Assembly: GCF_900128955.1 (NCBI RefSeq)
Contig: NZ_FQTY01000007.1
Coordinates: 62,001 to 126,000, forward strand
Source of the DNA: Tissierella praeacuta DSM 18095
Lineage (GTDB): Bacteria; Bacillota; Clostridia; Tissierellales; Tissierellaceae
DNA length: 64,000 bases
Reading direction: 5' to 3'
The notes beneath the pieces are model-generated. The model was not told where the DNA came from and did not search any database. It was given only the letters and a program-made list of their open reading frames with translations. The position numbers and the translations under genes were made by a program. Below are positions 36,029 to 44,617 of this stretch, piece by piece. Positions within the stretch are counted from its first letter, which is position 1, and each line of letters starts with the position of its first letter.

Positions 36029-37381
36029 TTATTTCCTTATTAGTTGTCCATAACCTTTCTTACCAATTACATTATTTTCTTCAGCAACAACCTCTCCTCT
36101 TAAAATAGTGCAAACTGGTAATCCTTTTCCTTTTAGACCTACAAATGCTGAAATTTTATTAACGTATTTTAAGGATTCTGGGGTGATTTCCCATTCCTTT
36201 TCTGGATCTAAGATTACAATATCTGCATCAAATCCTACCTCAATAGCCCCTTTTCTTCCATATAATCTAAAGGCCTTAGCAGGTCCTTCACTTAATGTAC
36301 GTGCTAATATAGTTGGAGAATATCCTCTCTTTACAACTCCTTCGCTAAATGTAACTTGCATTACATTTTGAATACCACTGATTCCACCCCATGCACCAAA
36401 GATTCCATGAGCTTTTTCATCTTTTTCTTCAAGGGCACAAGGAGAATGGTCTGAACTAACACAGCTTAAAGTGCCATTATCTACATATTTCCACATTTCT
36501 TCAACGGCATCCTTTTCTCTTAAAGGAGGTGCACATTTAAACAAACTACCATTTTTTATAACATCATCTCTATTAAAAGTTAAATAATGACTGCAAGTTT
36601 CTCCAGTAACATCTACACCTTCTTGTTGTGCTTTCTGAATAATTTTTGCAACCTCAGGATGGCTTACATGGCATATATGAATTTTTGTTCCTATTTCCTT
36701 TGCCAAATCAATAACATTTTTTGTAGCCATTATTTCTGCCATTAAAGGACGAGAGTTTAGAAAGTCCTCCCATGTTTGGTTTTCTTTTCTCATTGCTCTT
36801 CCTTCTTCCCATTTAATAATGGAAAAATCTTCACAATGGAATCCAGCTCTTGCATCAACTGTTTTTAATATTTCAAGAGCTTCTCTTACCTGCCCCATAG
36901 TTAAGGAAACATAATCAGGAGATACTGGTCCAATAAAAGATTTAAAAGCAACACATCCTTTTCCATCTAATTCTACTAATGAATTTAAATTATAATCTAC
37001 TAAACCGCCCCAAAAACAATAATCTACATATGCATTTGGTGATACAGCTTTATATTTATCATCAAAAATCTTTCCATCTGTTAATGCTGGTTCATTCTGT
37101 AAAGGCATATCTATAATAGTAGTAATACCTCCAACAGCAGCTGCTGCTGTTCCATGCTCATAATCTTCTCTCCATGTATATCCTGGATCATTAAGATGAG
37201 CATGAGTGTCTATAGCCCCTGGGAATATATATTTACCACCTGCATCTATAACCTTGTTAGCTTCTAAATCAGATTCAGGTGCTACTATTGCTGATATTTT
37301 ACCATCTTTTATGCAGATATCAGCCTTATAAATTCTTTGGGATGTAACTACTTGACCATTTTTTACGATTAAATCGAACAT
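36029..37381 (-). CDS. allB: Allantoinase-family hydrolase, second copy
   Basis: This 450-residue cyclic amidohydrolase has metal ligands H60 and H62 (HAHLNDPG), the carboxylated lysine K147 (CVAFKSFI), H182, H238 and D311 (SSDHSPC). The residues after the first motif are LNDPGYTWRED, where the first copy has the more usual FNEPGRTNWE. It may therefore differ in substrate or in allantoin enantiomer preference, or be a hydantoinase. It is the first gene of a two-gene operon with the second NCS1 permease. Its promoter has the shared dyad. Confidence 0.82.
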   Translation of the reverse strand: MFDLIVKNGQVVTSQRIYKADICIKDGKISAIVAPESDLEANKVIDAGGKYIFPGAIDTHAHLNDPGYTWREDYEHGTAAAAVGGITTIIDMPLQNEPALTDGKIFDDKYKAVSPNAYVDYCFWGGLVDYNLNSLVELDGKGCVAFKSFIGPVSPDYVSLTMGQVREALEILKTVDARAGFHCEDFSIIKWEEGRAMRKENQTWEDFLNSRPLMAEIMATKNVIDLAKEIGTKIHICHVSHPEVAKIIQKAQQEGVDVTGETCSHYLTFNRDDVIKNGSLFKCAPPLREKDAVEEMWKYVDNGTLSCVSSDHSPCALEEKDEKAHGIFGAWGGISGIQNVMQVTFSEGVVKRGYSPTILARTLSEGPAKAFRLYGRKGAIEVGFDADIVILDPEKEWEITPESLKYVNKISAFVGLKGKGLPVCTILRGEVVAEENNVIGKKGYGQLIRK

Positions 37382-37442
37382 ATCTTCCCCCTCTTTCTTG
37401 AATAATGTTAGTTTTTAAGTATATATTTTATGACTTACTAAG

Positions 37443-37489
37443 ATTATAATATTTTTAACAATCTTATGGTTTGTCCTATATGGATAAAT
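37443..37489 (-). promoter_or_regulatory. Allantoin-region operator and promoter, site 2
   Basis: The dyad TTGTCCTATATGGATAAAT lies at 37471-37489. Toward the gene it is followed by GATTGTTAAAAATAT and TATAAT (37443-37448), almost identical to the stretch at site 1. The spacing from dyad to -10 differs by one base from site 1. Confidence 0.65.
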
Positions 37490-37555
37490 TTTCATTATTG
37501 ATTTATCTTATTAATACAAAGCATATACTTATATAGAATAAAACCACCATTAAAC

Positions 37556-37605
37556 AATAAAATAACTTCCTTTTAATCTTAAAATTAAAAGAAAGTTATT
37601 TTATT
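37556..37605 (-). terminator. Terminator of allC; shares outer arms with the GGTGCC elements
   Basis: AATAAAATAACTTCCTTTTAAT pairs with ATTAAAAGAAAGTTATTTTATT with one mismatch. The outer arm AAAATAACTTCC is that of the GGTGCC palindromes, but the inner part is only A/T. It begins 28 bases after the allC stop on the minus strand. Confidence 0.8.
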
Positions 37606-37632
37606 TAGGTTGGTTCAATGTCAATTATAAAA

Positions 37633-38871
37633 TTATTTATAGGCTAAATTATATAATGTATCTATTAATACCTTAATTCCTTCAGTTAAATCTTCTATTT
37701 TTGTAAATTCAGCTGGATTATGACTAATACCTTTATGACTTGGTACAAATATTAATGCCGTTGGTATATGTTCCGCAAATATTTGAGAATCATGTCCTGC
37801 ACCACTATGCATTAATTTATAGTTTAAACCCTTTGTTTCACATTCTCCTTTAATGATATTAACTAAATTAGAATCCATAGGTACTGGTTCTCCATCCATA
37901 TAGTTGTTTATAGTAGTTTTCAAATTCATCTTTTTAGATATTTCTTCAATCTTTTCTGTTACTTCATTTGTAAATTTAATTATTGCATCTTTTTGAGTAT
38001 GTCTTACATCTAGGGAAAATATTACTTTTCCCGGAACAACATTTGTAGTATTTGGTACTACTTCTACTTTACCTACAGTAGCCACTAAGGGATCTCCATA
38101 GCTTATGGCAAGATCCATTATTTCTGAAATCATTTTACTTGTTCCATGTAATGCATCTTTTCTATAACCCATAGGAGTCGTACCAGCATGATTAGCCTCA
38201 CCTTCAACTTCTATCATATATCTTTTTTGCCCTACTATATGTTCTACTATTCCTATGGATTTTTGCTCTATTTCAAGTACTCCACCTTGCTCTATATGAA
38301 GTTCAATAAATGCCTTTAAATCATCTCTAACCTTACTATTTTTAAAATCAAATCCTGCCTTATGCATGGCTTCAATGAAACCTATGCCATCTTCATCTTT
38401 TAACTCCTCCATTGTTTCTCTATCAACTGACCCAACTATATTTTTTGAACCCCAAAATGTAAATGGAAATCGGCTACCTTCCTCTTCAGCCATAGCTACT
38501 ACTTCTATATTTCTAAGAGGCTGTCCATAAGTATTTCTTAGGTATTCCATAGCAATAATCCCACCTATTATACCTAACTGACCATCTAATTTTCCTCCAT
38601 TTACTACTGTATCTATATGAGAGCCTGTTAATATTGTTTCCTTTTTAAAATCACTTCCTTCTAATCTAGCAAAAAGATTTCCAACTTCATCATAATATGC
38701 TTCAAAACCTTTTTCCTTAATTAGATTTTTTAACGCTTCTTGAGTTTCTATCCAACAATCTGTATATAATAATCTGGTAACACCGCCATCTGAATTTTCC
38801 CCAAATTTACTTAGCCATTCTATAAAATCAGCAGTCTGTTTTTCTAAACTTAATTCCTTATGAGCATTCAT
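37633..38871 (-). CDS. allC: Allantoate amidohydrolase
   Basis: This 412-residue M20/hydantoinase-type zinc hydrolase converts allantoate to ureidoglycine, ammonia and CO2. Metal ligands are visible as H85 (TGSHIDTV), D96 (GGKLDGQLG) and the glutamates at 130-131 (AEEEGSRF); HIEQG and HSGAGHDSQ follow later. I start at the ATG at 38871 because GAGGGGA lies upstream at usable spacing; an in-frame ATG six codons earlier has no ribosome site. N-carbamoyl amino acid hydrolase is the main alternative, but the neighbours favour allantoate. Confidence 0.87.
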   Translation of the reverse strand: MNAHKELSLEKQTADFIEWLSKFGENSDGGVTRLLYTDCWIETQEALKNLIKEKGFEAYYDEVGNLFARLEGSDFKKETILTGSHIDTVVNGGKLDGQLGIIGGIIAMEYLRNTYGQPLRNIEVVAMAEEEGSRFPFTFWGSKNIVGSVDRETMEELKDEDGIGFIEAMHKAGFDFKNSKVRDDLKAFIELHIEQGGVLEIEQKSIGIVEHIVGQKRYMIEVEGEANHAGTTPMGYRKDALHGTSKMISEIMDLAISYGDPLVATVGKVEVVPNTTNVVPGKVIFSLDVRHTQKDAIIKFTNEVTEKIEEISKKMNLKTTINNYMDGEPVPMDSNLVNIIKGECETKGLNYKLMHSGAGHDSQIFAEHIPTALIFVPSHKGISHNPAEFTKIEDLTEGIKVLIDTLYNLAYK

Positions 38872-38927
38872 TTCGACACTTCCCCTCATGAAAATTTCAG
38901 TAAAATTTATATAAATGCTTCACTATT

Positions 38928-38975
38928 AATATATTATTTTTAATATCTTAATTCATTATCTATTATGGATAAAAG
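38928..38975 (-). promoter_or_regulatory. allC: Allantoin-region operator and promoter, site 3 (allC)
   Basis: The dyad TTATCTATTATGGATAAAAG lies at 38956-38975. Toward allC it is followed by GATATTAAAAATAA and TATATT (38928-38933), the same layout as sites 1 and 2. The distance from the dyad to the -10 box matches site 2. Confidence 0.65.
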
Positions 38976-39018
38976 AATTACAATGATTTATCAACTCATT
39001 GTAAAATTGATTAAAATA

Positions 39019-39053
39019 ATATCGTCTTACGGCTTATCACCATAAGACGATAT
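39019..39053 (-). terminator. Terminator of the cupin-aminotransferase operon
   Basis: Arms ATATCGTCTTA (39019-39029) and TAAGACGATAT (39043-39053) pair perfectly around 13 bases. ATTATTTTAA follows on the minus strand. It lies 15 bases after the aminotransferase stop. Confidence 0.75.
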
Positions 39054-39068
39054 CTCAGATTCTATTCT

Positions 39069-40208
39069 CTACCTTAAATTTGCTAATAGAGTACCTACAC
39101 CTTTACCCATTTCAATTTCAATTCCGCATCTCACTAGGGTTCTTTCAATAGCTCCAAGAACAGATACTAGATAATGCTCATCTATATTACCCATGTGTCC
39201 AAATCTAAACATCTTACCTGCATAAGCTGCAAGTCCTCCTGCCACTACAGCACCTTCTTCTGCCAATATCTTTCTAAATTCTGCATCATTAACTCCATCC
39301 ATATATAACACATTAGATAAAGTAACTGCCCTATGATCCTTTTCTGCAAGAATAGTAAATCCTAATGCTTCAAGGGCAGCCTGGGTTGCCTTTGCATACT
39401 TAATATGTCTTTGATATCTATTTTCAATACCTTCTTTTTTAATTATATTCACTGATTCTTTAAGTGCCCAAATAAGGTTTACAGCTGGTGTTGCAAAATA
39501 TTTAGATGGATCTTCCATTATTGGAATCCATTTCTCAAAATCAACATAATAATCTGGAATCATGCCAAAGGATTTTCTTCTTGCTAAAGCCTTTTCACTT
39601 GCCCAAAGAATTGCAAGTCCTGGACACACTCCAAAAGCTTTTTGTGAACCAGTTAAAAGAATATCTATATTCATAGAATTTAACTTCTCTGGTTCTGCAG
39701 CTGTAGCACAAACTCCATCAACAATATATAAAGTTTCTGGGAATTTCTTCATCATTTCTCCAATTTCAGCAACTGGTGCAGCTACTCCTGTTGAAGTGTC
39801 TACATGAGTAACAGTCATAGCATGATAATGTTTTTCTGATAATTTCTTTTCAATATCTGCAACTGGAACTATTTGTCCCCACTCAGATTGAATTAAATCT
39901 ACATTGATACCTCTTCTTTCACAGATTTCAATAAATCTGTTTCCAAAAAATCCATGAGATACAATAAGAATATTATCTCCTGATTTCATAGTATTTGCAA
40001 TTGCCATTTCCATTGCCATAGTTCCTGTTCCAGCTATTACAAATACTTGACCTGTTGCATCCCATAATTCCATCATATCATTTAATAATTCCTTATAATC
40101 TTTTACAAAACTTGGATCACCAAATGCAACAATTTCTCTGCCCATTTCATTTTGAATACTTCTAACTACAGGTGTTGGTCCTGGTATTGCTACTAATTTT
40201 TGTACCAT
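39069..40208 (-). CDS. Class V aminotransferase, alanine/serine-glyoxylate type
   Basis: This 379-residue PLP enzyme has the PLP lysine in LTGSQKAFG near residue 188 and the start KLVAIPGPTPVVRSIQNEMG. It is only distantly like the PucG copy at 27867 and closer in wording to alanine- or serine-glyoxylate aminotransferases. In this region it could turn glyoxylate into glycine, or be a second ureidoglycine aminotransferase. It lies 26 bases after a small cupin gene, under the same candidate operator. Confidence 0.82.
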   Translation of the reverse strand: MVQKLVAIPGPTPVVRSIQNEMGREIVAFGDPSFVKDYKELLNDMMELWDATGQVFVIAGTGTMAMEMAIANTMKSGDNILIVSHGFFGNRFIEICERRGINVDLIQSEWGQIVPVADIEKKLSEKHYHAMTVTHVDTSTGVAAPVAEIGEMMKKFPETLYIVDGVCATAAEPEKLNSMNIDILLTGSQKAFGVCPGLAILWASEKALARRKSFGMIPDYYVDFEKWIPIMEDPSKYFATPAVNLIWALKESVNIIKKEGIENRYQRHIKYAKATQAALEALGFTILAEKDHRAVTLSNVLYMDGVNDAEFRKILAEEGAVVAGGLAAYAGKMFRFGHMGNIDEHYLVSVLGAIERTLVRCGIEIEMGKGVGTLLANLR

Positions 40209-40234
40209 TTTTCATTCCTCCTAAATTCTATAAA

Positions 40235-40582
40235 TTAATTATATAATATTAACATAACATATTCTAAATCTTCTTCTCCTACAGACTCTATTGAGTGAGA
40301 ATCTCCATCACGACAAATAGCCAAATCTCCTGGCTCAAGAATTGTTTCTACACCATTATCATTATATAATGCTTTTCCCTTTAATATAAAATATGCCTCT
40401 TGATCTCCTTGATGGGTATGATAACCAATGGAATTACCTGGCTTTATAATGGATTTTCCATATAATCTTCCCTTGCCTAAAAAATCTTCCTTCTCAAAGA
40501 AATTTATTACAGTGACATATCCCTTTCCGCCTTTAAGACCTTCAGTTACTTCTGTAGTATATTCATTAGATCTCCTTATCAT
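40235..40582 (-). CDS. Small cupin-domain protein of unknown function
   Basis: This 115-residue single-domain cupin has the metal-binding set GYHTHQGDQEAYFILKG (residues 54-70) and a later DGDSHS histidine. It could be a small metal enzyme, an isomerase or a sensor. It is first in an operon with the aminotransferase, preceded by the shared dyad only 38 bases upstream of the ATG. Co-control with allantoin genes suggests a reaction on an unstable ureido intermediate, which is an inference. Confidence 0.75.
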   Translation of the reverse strand: MIRRSNEYTTEVTEGLKGGKGYVTVINFFEKEDFLGKGRLYGKSIIKPGNSIGYHTHQGDQEAYFILKGKALYNDNGVETILEPGDLAICRDGDSHSIESVGEEDLEYVMLILYN

Positions 40583-40619
40583 TCTATCACCTCTTCATTA
40601 TTTATTTTCTTTAATGTAA

Positions 40620-40639
40620 TTATCCATTGAGGATAAAAC
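40620..40639 (-). promoter_or_regulatory. Allantoin-region operator, site 4 (cupin operon)
   Basis: TTATCCATTGAGGATAAAAC is the most symmetric example of the dyad (TTATCC and GGATAA). It lies only 38 bases before the cupin start, leaving little room for a -10 box and leader, so its mode of action may differ from sites 1-3. Confidence 0.5.
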
Positions 40640-40699
40640 TCCCATCATTGTAACCCTATGGAACTGTTTTGTTAAGATTCTTCAAAATTTATGTCCACT

Positions 40700-41935
40700 C
40701 TATGAGTTAGAGCTAGATATTACCTTTTTACCATTGAATATATCATAATCAAGTTCTTTTTCATCAACTGCTATCATCATAGCAACTAAAGCATCACTGT
40801 CTACATTTAATACAGTTCTAAACATTCCTGAGAACCAATCTATTCCAGCCAATAATGCAATACTTTCCGGTGGTAATCCCATTGCTGGAAGAACTGTTGC
40901 AAGTGCAACTAAGCCACCTCCAGGCACTACAACTGTACCTAAACAAGCTAAAGTCGATAATACTACTATTCTAACTAATTCAATAATTGACATCTCCATG
41001 CCAAAGAATTGTGCCAATGTTATACAAGCTAATGATAGATAAAGTGACAAACCATTACTATTAAGAGCCATCCCAAGGGGATTAACTAATCTAGAAATTC
41101 TCTTACTTACTCCAAGTTTAATCTCACTATCTTCCATTTTAGTTGGAAGTGTAATGGCAGATGATGTAGTTGTGAAAGCAACAACTGTCATCTTCCAAAG
41201 ATGTTTAGCTAATCTTACAGGACTAACTTTAGCATATGCAGCAGAAATAAAAATTAGAAATATCATATAAATTACTGTCCCTATAGCCATACTACCTAAG
41301 AATTTAGCTAATGGAATAATTACTTTTACCCCAATAGTTCCAGTAACCCATGCTAACAATGAAAAAATACCAATTGGTGCAAGATTCATTACCATTTTAA
41401 CAACATTTAAAATTGCTACATTAAAATGTCTAATAAAGTTAAGAACTACATTATCCTTATCTTGTTTACCAATTACGCTCAATGATAGTCCAAATAAAAT
41501 TGAAAATATAATTACTTGTATCATATTTGCTTTTGCCATAGCATCTATAATGTTTGTAGGAAAGAAACCTACTATCATTTCAGATAATGTTTGTTCTGAA
41601 GCAGCTATAGCTGTAGCACCCATATCCATATTTAACCCCGCTCCTGGTTTAACTATATAGCCAAGACCTATTCCAAGAGCCGCTGCCAATGCAGTTAAAC
41701 CCATAAACCAAGCAAATATCTTTCCTCCCAATTTACCTAATTCTTTAGGATCTAAACTTCCTACAGCTTCAATAACAGCACCCATAATTAAAACAACTAC
41801 TGACATCTGAATTAAGCGAAGAAAAATATCACCAACTACTTTTACTGGAGCAATTGCTGGACCTACAATTAGTCCTACTACCATACCAAGAACCATTGAG
41901 ATCATAATCTTGTTTGTCATGTTCAGCCTTTTCAT
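40700..41935 (-). CDS. Dicarboxylate/amino acid:cation symporter (DAACS family)
   Basis: This 411-residue transporter of the GltP/DctA family has about eight to ten hydrophobic segments and the re-entrant-loop serine motif TTSSAITLPTKMED near residue 251, plus GLSLYLSLACITLAQFFG near residue 292. Such carriers take up C4 acids, glutamate, serine or cystine with sodium or protons. It is divergent from allE across a region with the shared dyad. The substrate may be an amino acid or a ureido acid, and is unresolved. Confidence 0.85.
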   Translation of the reverse strand: MKRLNMTNKIMISMVLGMVVGLIVGPAIAPVKVVGDIFLRLIQMSVVVLIMGAVIEAVGSLDPKELGKLGGKIFAWFMGLTALAAALGIGLGYIVKPGAGLNMDMGATAIAASEQTLSEMIVGFFPTNIIDAMAKANMIQVIIFSILFGLSLSVIGKQDKDNVVLNFIRHFNVAILNVVKMVMNLAPIGIFSLLAWVTGTIGVKVIIPLAKFLGSMAIGTVIYMIFLIFISAAYAKVSPVRLAKHLWKMTVVAFTTTSSAITLPTKMEDSEIKLGVSKRISRLVNPLGMALNSNGLSLYLSLACITLAQFFGMEMSIIELVRIVVLSTLACLGTVVVPGGGLVALATVLPAMGLPPESIALLAGIDWFSGMFRTVLNVDSDALVAMMIAVDEKELDYDIFNGKKVISSSNS

Positions 41936-42002
41936 TTGAGACTCCCTCCTACAGTTTGTTATTTATCTAACTTTATGCTATGTTTATATTTTATATCTTA
42001 AT

Positions 42003-42056
42003 TAGATTGAATTAAGGATAAAAAGTTGTTTTATTTTTATCAGTTTTGGATAAAGG
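42003..42056. promoter_or_regulatory. Allantoin-region operator pair, site 5 (allE/symporter divergent region)
   Basis: A full dyad TTATCAGTTTTGGATAAAGG lies at 42037-42056 and a second, half-conserved one ends with GGATAAAAAG at 42017-42026. Together they lie between the divergent symporter and allE genes. A TATAAT for allE is at 42090-42095, without a good -35, about 53 bases from the dyad. The symporter side has AATTAAGATAT as in site 3. Confidence 0.5.
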
Positions 42057-42126
42057 TTTTTTGTGAAATTAATTTAATAATATATATAGTATAATTAATT
42101 TAAAATATAGAAAGGAGAATTAATTT

Positions 42127-42891
42127 ATGGGTTATCGCAATGATTTATTAAGTAGCAGATCCATTATAAGACATGGTAGCTATGCCCTTATTACACCAGA
42201 AGGACTTGTTAATAATATTATTCCTCACTTTGAAAAATGTACAATTAGTGTGGTTGCTTCTCCAAAACTAGGCGCTAGTTTTGTTCAATATCTTGTAGAA
42301 ATGGAAGCTGGAGGAAGAAATACTAAGGGATTTGGCGGAAATGGAATTGAAACTTTTTTATATGTAGTTAAAGGCTCATTAGATGTTTTAATTGATGGAA
42401 CAAAATATGAACTAACTGAAGAAGGATATATATTCTGCCCTCCTAGTTTAAGTATGATTATTGAAAACAATTCAAATGAAAGTGCTAAGTTTGTTCTTTA
42501 TAAACAAAGATATGTTCCTGTTGAAGGAATAAAAGAACCTTGGGTAGTATGTAATAATGTTAAAAATTTAGAAGTTGTTAACTATGATGATATGGAAGAT
42601 GTTACTATAGTAGACTTCCTTCCAAAGGATATGTCCTTTGATATGAATTTCCATATATTAACATTCCAGCCAGGTGGCTCACATCCATTTATTGAAACCC
42701 ATGTACAAGAGCATGGAGCATATTTATTAACTGGAGAAGGTATGTATAACTTAGATAATAACTGGGTATCCGTTAAAAAAGGTGATTTCATATGGATGGG
42801 ACCTTTTGTACAACAGGCAACCTATGCCATAGGATATGAACCTTTCTCATATGTTTATTCAAAAGATTGCAATAGGGATCCCGAAATATAA
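42127..42891 (+). CDS. allE: (S)-ureidoglycine aminohydrolase
   Basis: This double-cupin enzyme of 254 residues turns ureidoglycine into ureidoglycolate and ammonia. The metal ligands E190, H192, H196 and Q230 (IETHVQEHGAYL...VQQA) have exactly the spacing known for E. coli AllE. A strong GAAAGGAG precedes the ATG. It is the only plus-strand gene of the allantoin region and is divergent from the symporter, convergent with pucR. Its product can give glyoxylate, the acceptor needed by PucG. Confidence 0.93.
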   Translation: MGYRNDLLSSRSIIRHGSYALITPEGLVNNIIPHFEKCTISVVASPKLGASFVQYLVEMEAGGRNTKGFGGNGIETFLYVVKGSLDVLIDGTKYELTEEGYIFCPPSLSMIIENNSNESAKFVLYKQRYVPVEGIKEPWVVCNNVKNLEVVNYDDMEDVTIVDFLPKDMSFDMNFHILTFQPGGSHPFIETHVQEHGAYLLTGEGMYNLDNNWVSVKKGDFIWMGPFVQQATYAIGYEPFSYVYSKDCNRDPEI

Positions 42892-42929
42892 TAAATTAAG
42901 GTAAGGATAAATCCTTACCTTAATTTATT
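42890..42929. terminator. Bidirectional terminator between allE and pucR
   Basis: Perfect 19-bp arms (42890-42908 and 42911-42929) lie around AA, with core AAGGTAAGGAT and A/T-rich flanks. It overlaps the allE stop codon and the last codons of the convergent pucR gene, so it serves both. Confidence 0.88.
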
Positions 42930-44575
42930 ATACGAAGAATTTTGAGTCCAACTTCAATCTCAAGCATCTTTCCTCTATCTTCTATATCTAAATTTGTTAA
43001 TTCCCTTATTCTATTTAACCTATATAATACAGTTTTATAATGGACATATAGTTCCTCCGCAGTTTTTACTGCATTCAAATTACAAGATAAATATTTCTCT
43101 AAAGTATCTATAAGCTCGTTATTCTTATCTTTATCATATTCCTTAAGTATCCATAATGCTGGATGAACAAACTTATTTAATTCTTCTCTATCTTGATATC
43201 TGCACAAAAGCTTGTATATGCCTAATTCTTCAAAGGTAACTATGGAATCCTTTCCAAATATTCTATAACCAAAATTTACTGCATCCATGGCTTCGGAGTA
43301 AGATTTACATATTTCCATAGGGTTTTCTGCCAAGCCGCCTATACCTATTGATACAGAAATATTTCCTATTTCATTAGAAATAACTTTTTTAAGTTCCTTA
43401 CCAAATTCTTTTATTGTGGAATATACATCCTTTATATTATATTTTTTTTCTACAGGCCATAACACTATTATATTATCCCCTTTATTAATAGATATATAGT
43501 CTGTAGTATAATAATATGATACCCTGTCTATCCTTTTCTTTATTTTTTCCATCAATAAATGAATTCCCTCTGATAAGTTTTTATTAGTAAGAATATAATC
43601 TCCATATTCACTTATATTTAAAAGAATAACTATAAACTTTCTTTTTAGATTCCAACCAAATAAAGTACCTCTATCAAAAATACTTTCTTCAGAATCAAAT
43701 CTGCCATTTATTAAATCATCCATTAAGTCACCTTTATACTTCAGCTCAACTTCCTTAACTGCCACATCTTTTAACATCTCTAATCTCAATGTAGTTGCCG
43801 CACTTTCTAAAGCAATAAAATCCAAATCTTCCATTATTCTATTTCTTTCAATAATTGCCAAATAGCCTTTTATTTCATTTAAAACTTGAATAGGCTCCAT
43901 TATAGCTGTATATATTATATCATCTATATTAGATATCTTAATCTTTAATCCATAAATGGGAAAATCTTTTTCTACTAAACTCTTAACTTCATCATCAATT
44001 ATTTCTATACAACTATATTTTTCATCATTCCAAGCAATTGGATTTAACTCATTATTTAATATTAGAACTGGATTTTCAACTAAATCTCCAAGGGTTTTTG
44101 CAACAGCATCTATACCTTTCATTTTAAGAGATAACTTGGTAAATCGCTTATGGCAATCCTTATAGTAGTTTAGTCTATTTACTTGATCATTAAATATTTC
44201 CCCCATTACTGGATACATTATATCTATATATTTTGTATCACCTGATATTTCAATAATAGGAAATCCTAATTGATTTCCTAAATCTATTACATCTTCAGGT
44301 ATAGAGGTTAAAAACCTAGAAATCTTTACTATTAAAGCAGCTGCCCCTTTTTCTGCTAACTCTTTTACTAAGGTTTTTTGTGCTTCTATATCCTTATCAA
44401 TTGAATAAAAACTCGTTAATAGAAGCTCTCCTCCTTTAATCCAATTGGCTATATCTGGTACTTCAATTATTGTAATACCTTCTACATAAACATTTTTATC
44501 TTTAACTGTCCCGGCTACTAACTTTGCATTCTTTAAACAAGGCATCTTGATTAATTCACTAAGTAATATACCCAT
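42920..44575 (-). CDS. pucR: PucR-family transcriptional regulator
   Basis: This 551-residue regulator has an N-terminal PucR ligand-sensing domain (about 1-125), a central GGDEF-like/CdaR-type domain (about 290-420) and a C-terminal HTH_30 with the signature TAEELYVHYKTVLYRLNRIR near residue 508. PucR proteins control purine and allantoin catabolism in Bacillus. It is the only regulator within the region and is the best candidate to read the TTATC/GATAA dyads. AGGAGGAG precedes the ATG. Only 42 bases separate it from the transposase-like gene upstream, so it may be read from a promoter within or before that gene. Confidence 0.9.
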   Translation of the reverse strand: MGILLSELIKMPCLKNAKLVAGTVKDKNVYVEGITIIEVPDIANWIKGGELLLTSFYSIDKDIEAQKTLVKELAEKGAAALIVKISRFLTSIPEDVIDLGNQLGFPIIEISGDTKYIDIMYPVMGEIFNDQVNRLNYYKDCHKRFTKLSLKMKGIDAVAKTLGDLVENPVLILNNELNPIAWNDEKYSCIEIIDDEVKSLVEKDFPIYGLKIKISNIDDIIYTAIMEPIQVLNEIKGYLAIIERNRIMEDLDFIALESAATTLRLEMLKDVAVKEVELKYKGDLMDDLINGRFDSEESIFDRGTLFGWNLKRKFIVILLNISEYGDYILTNKNLSEGIHLLMEKIKKRIDRVSYYYTTDYISINKGDNIIVLWPVEKKYNIKDVYSTIKEFGKELKKVISNEIGNISVSIGIGGLAENPMEICKSYSEAMDAVNFGYRIFGKDSIVTFEELGIYKLLCRYQDREELNKFVHPALWILKEYDKDKNNELIDTLEKYLSCNLNAVKTAEELYVHYKTVLYRLNRIRELTNLDIEDRGKMLEIEVGLKILRIIN

Positions 44576-44617
44576 CTTACTCCTCCTCAGCTGATAAATA
44601 ACGTCACTTAAAACTGC

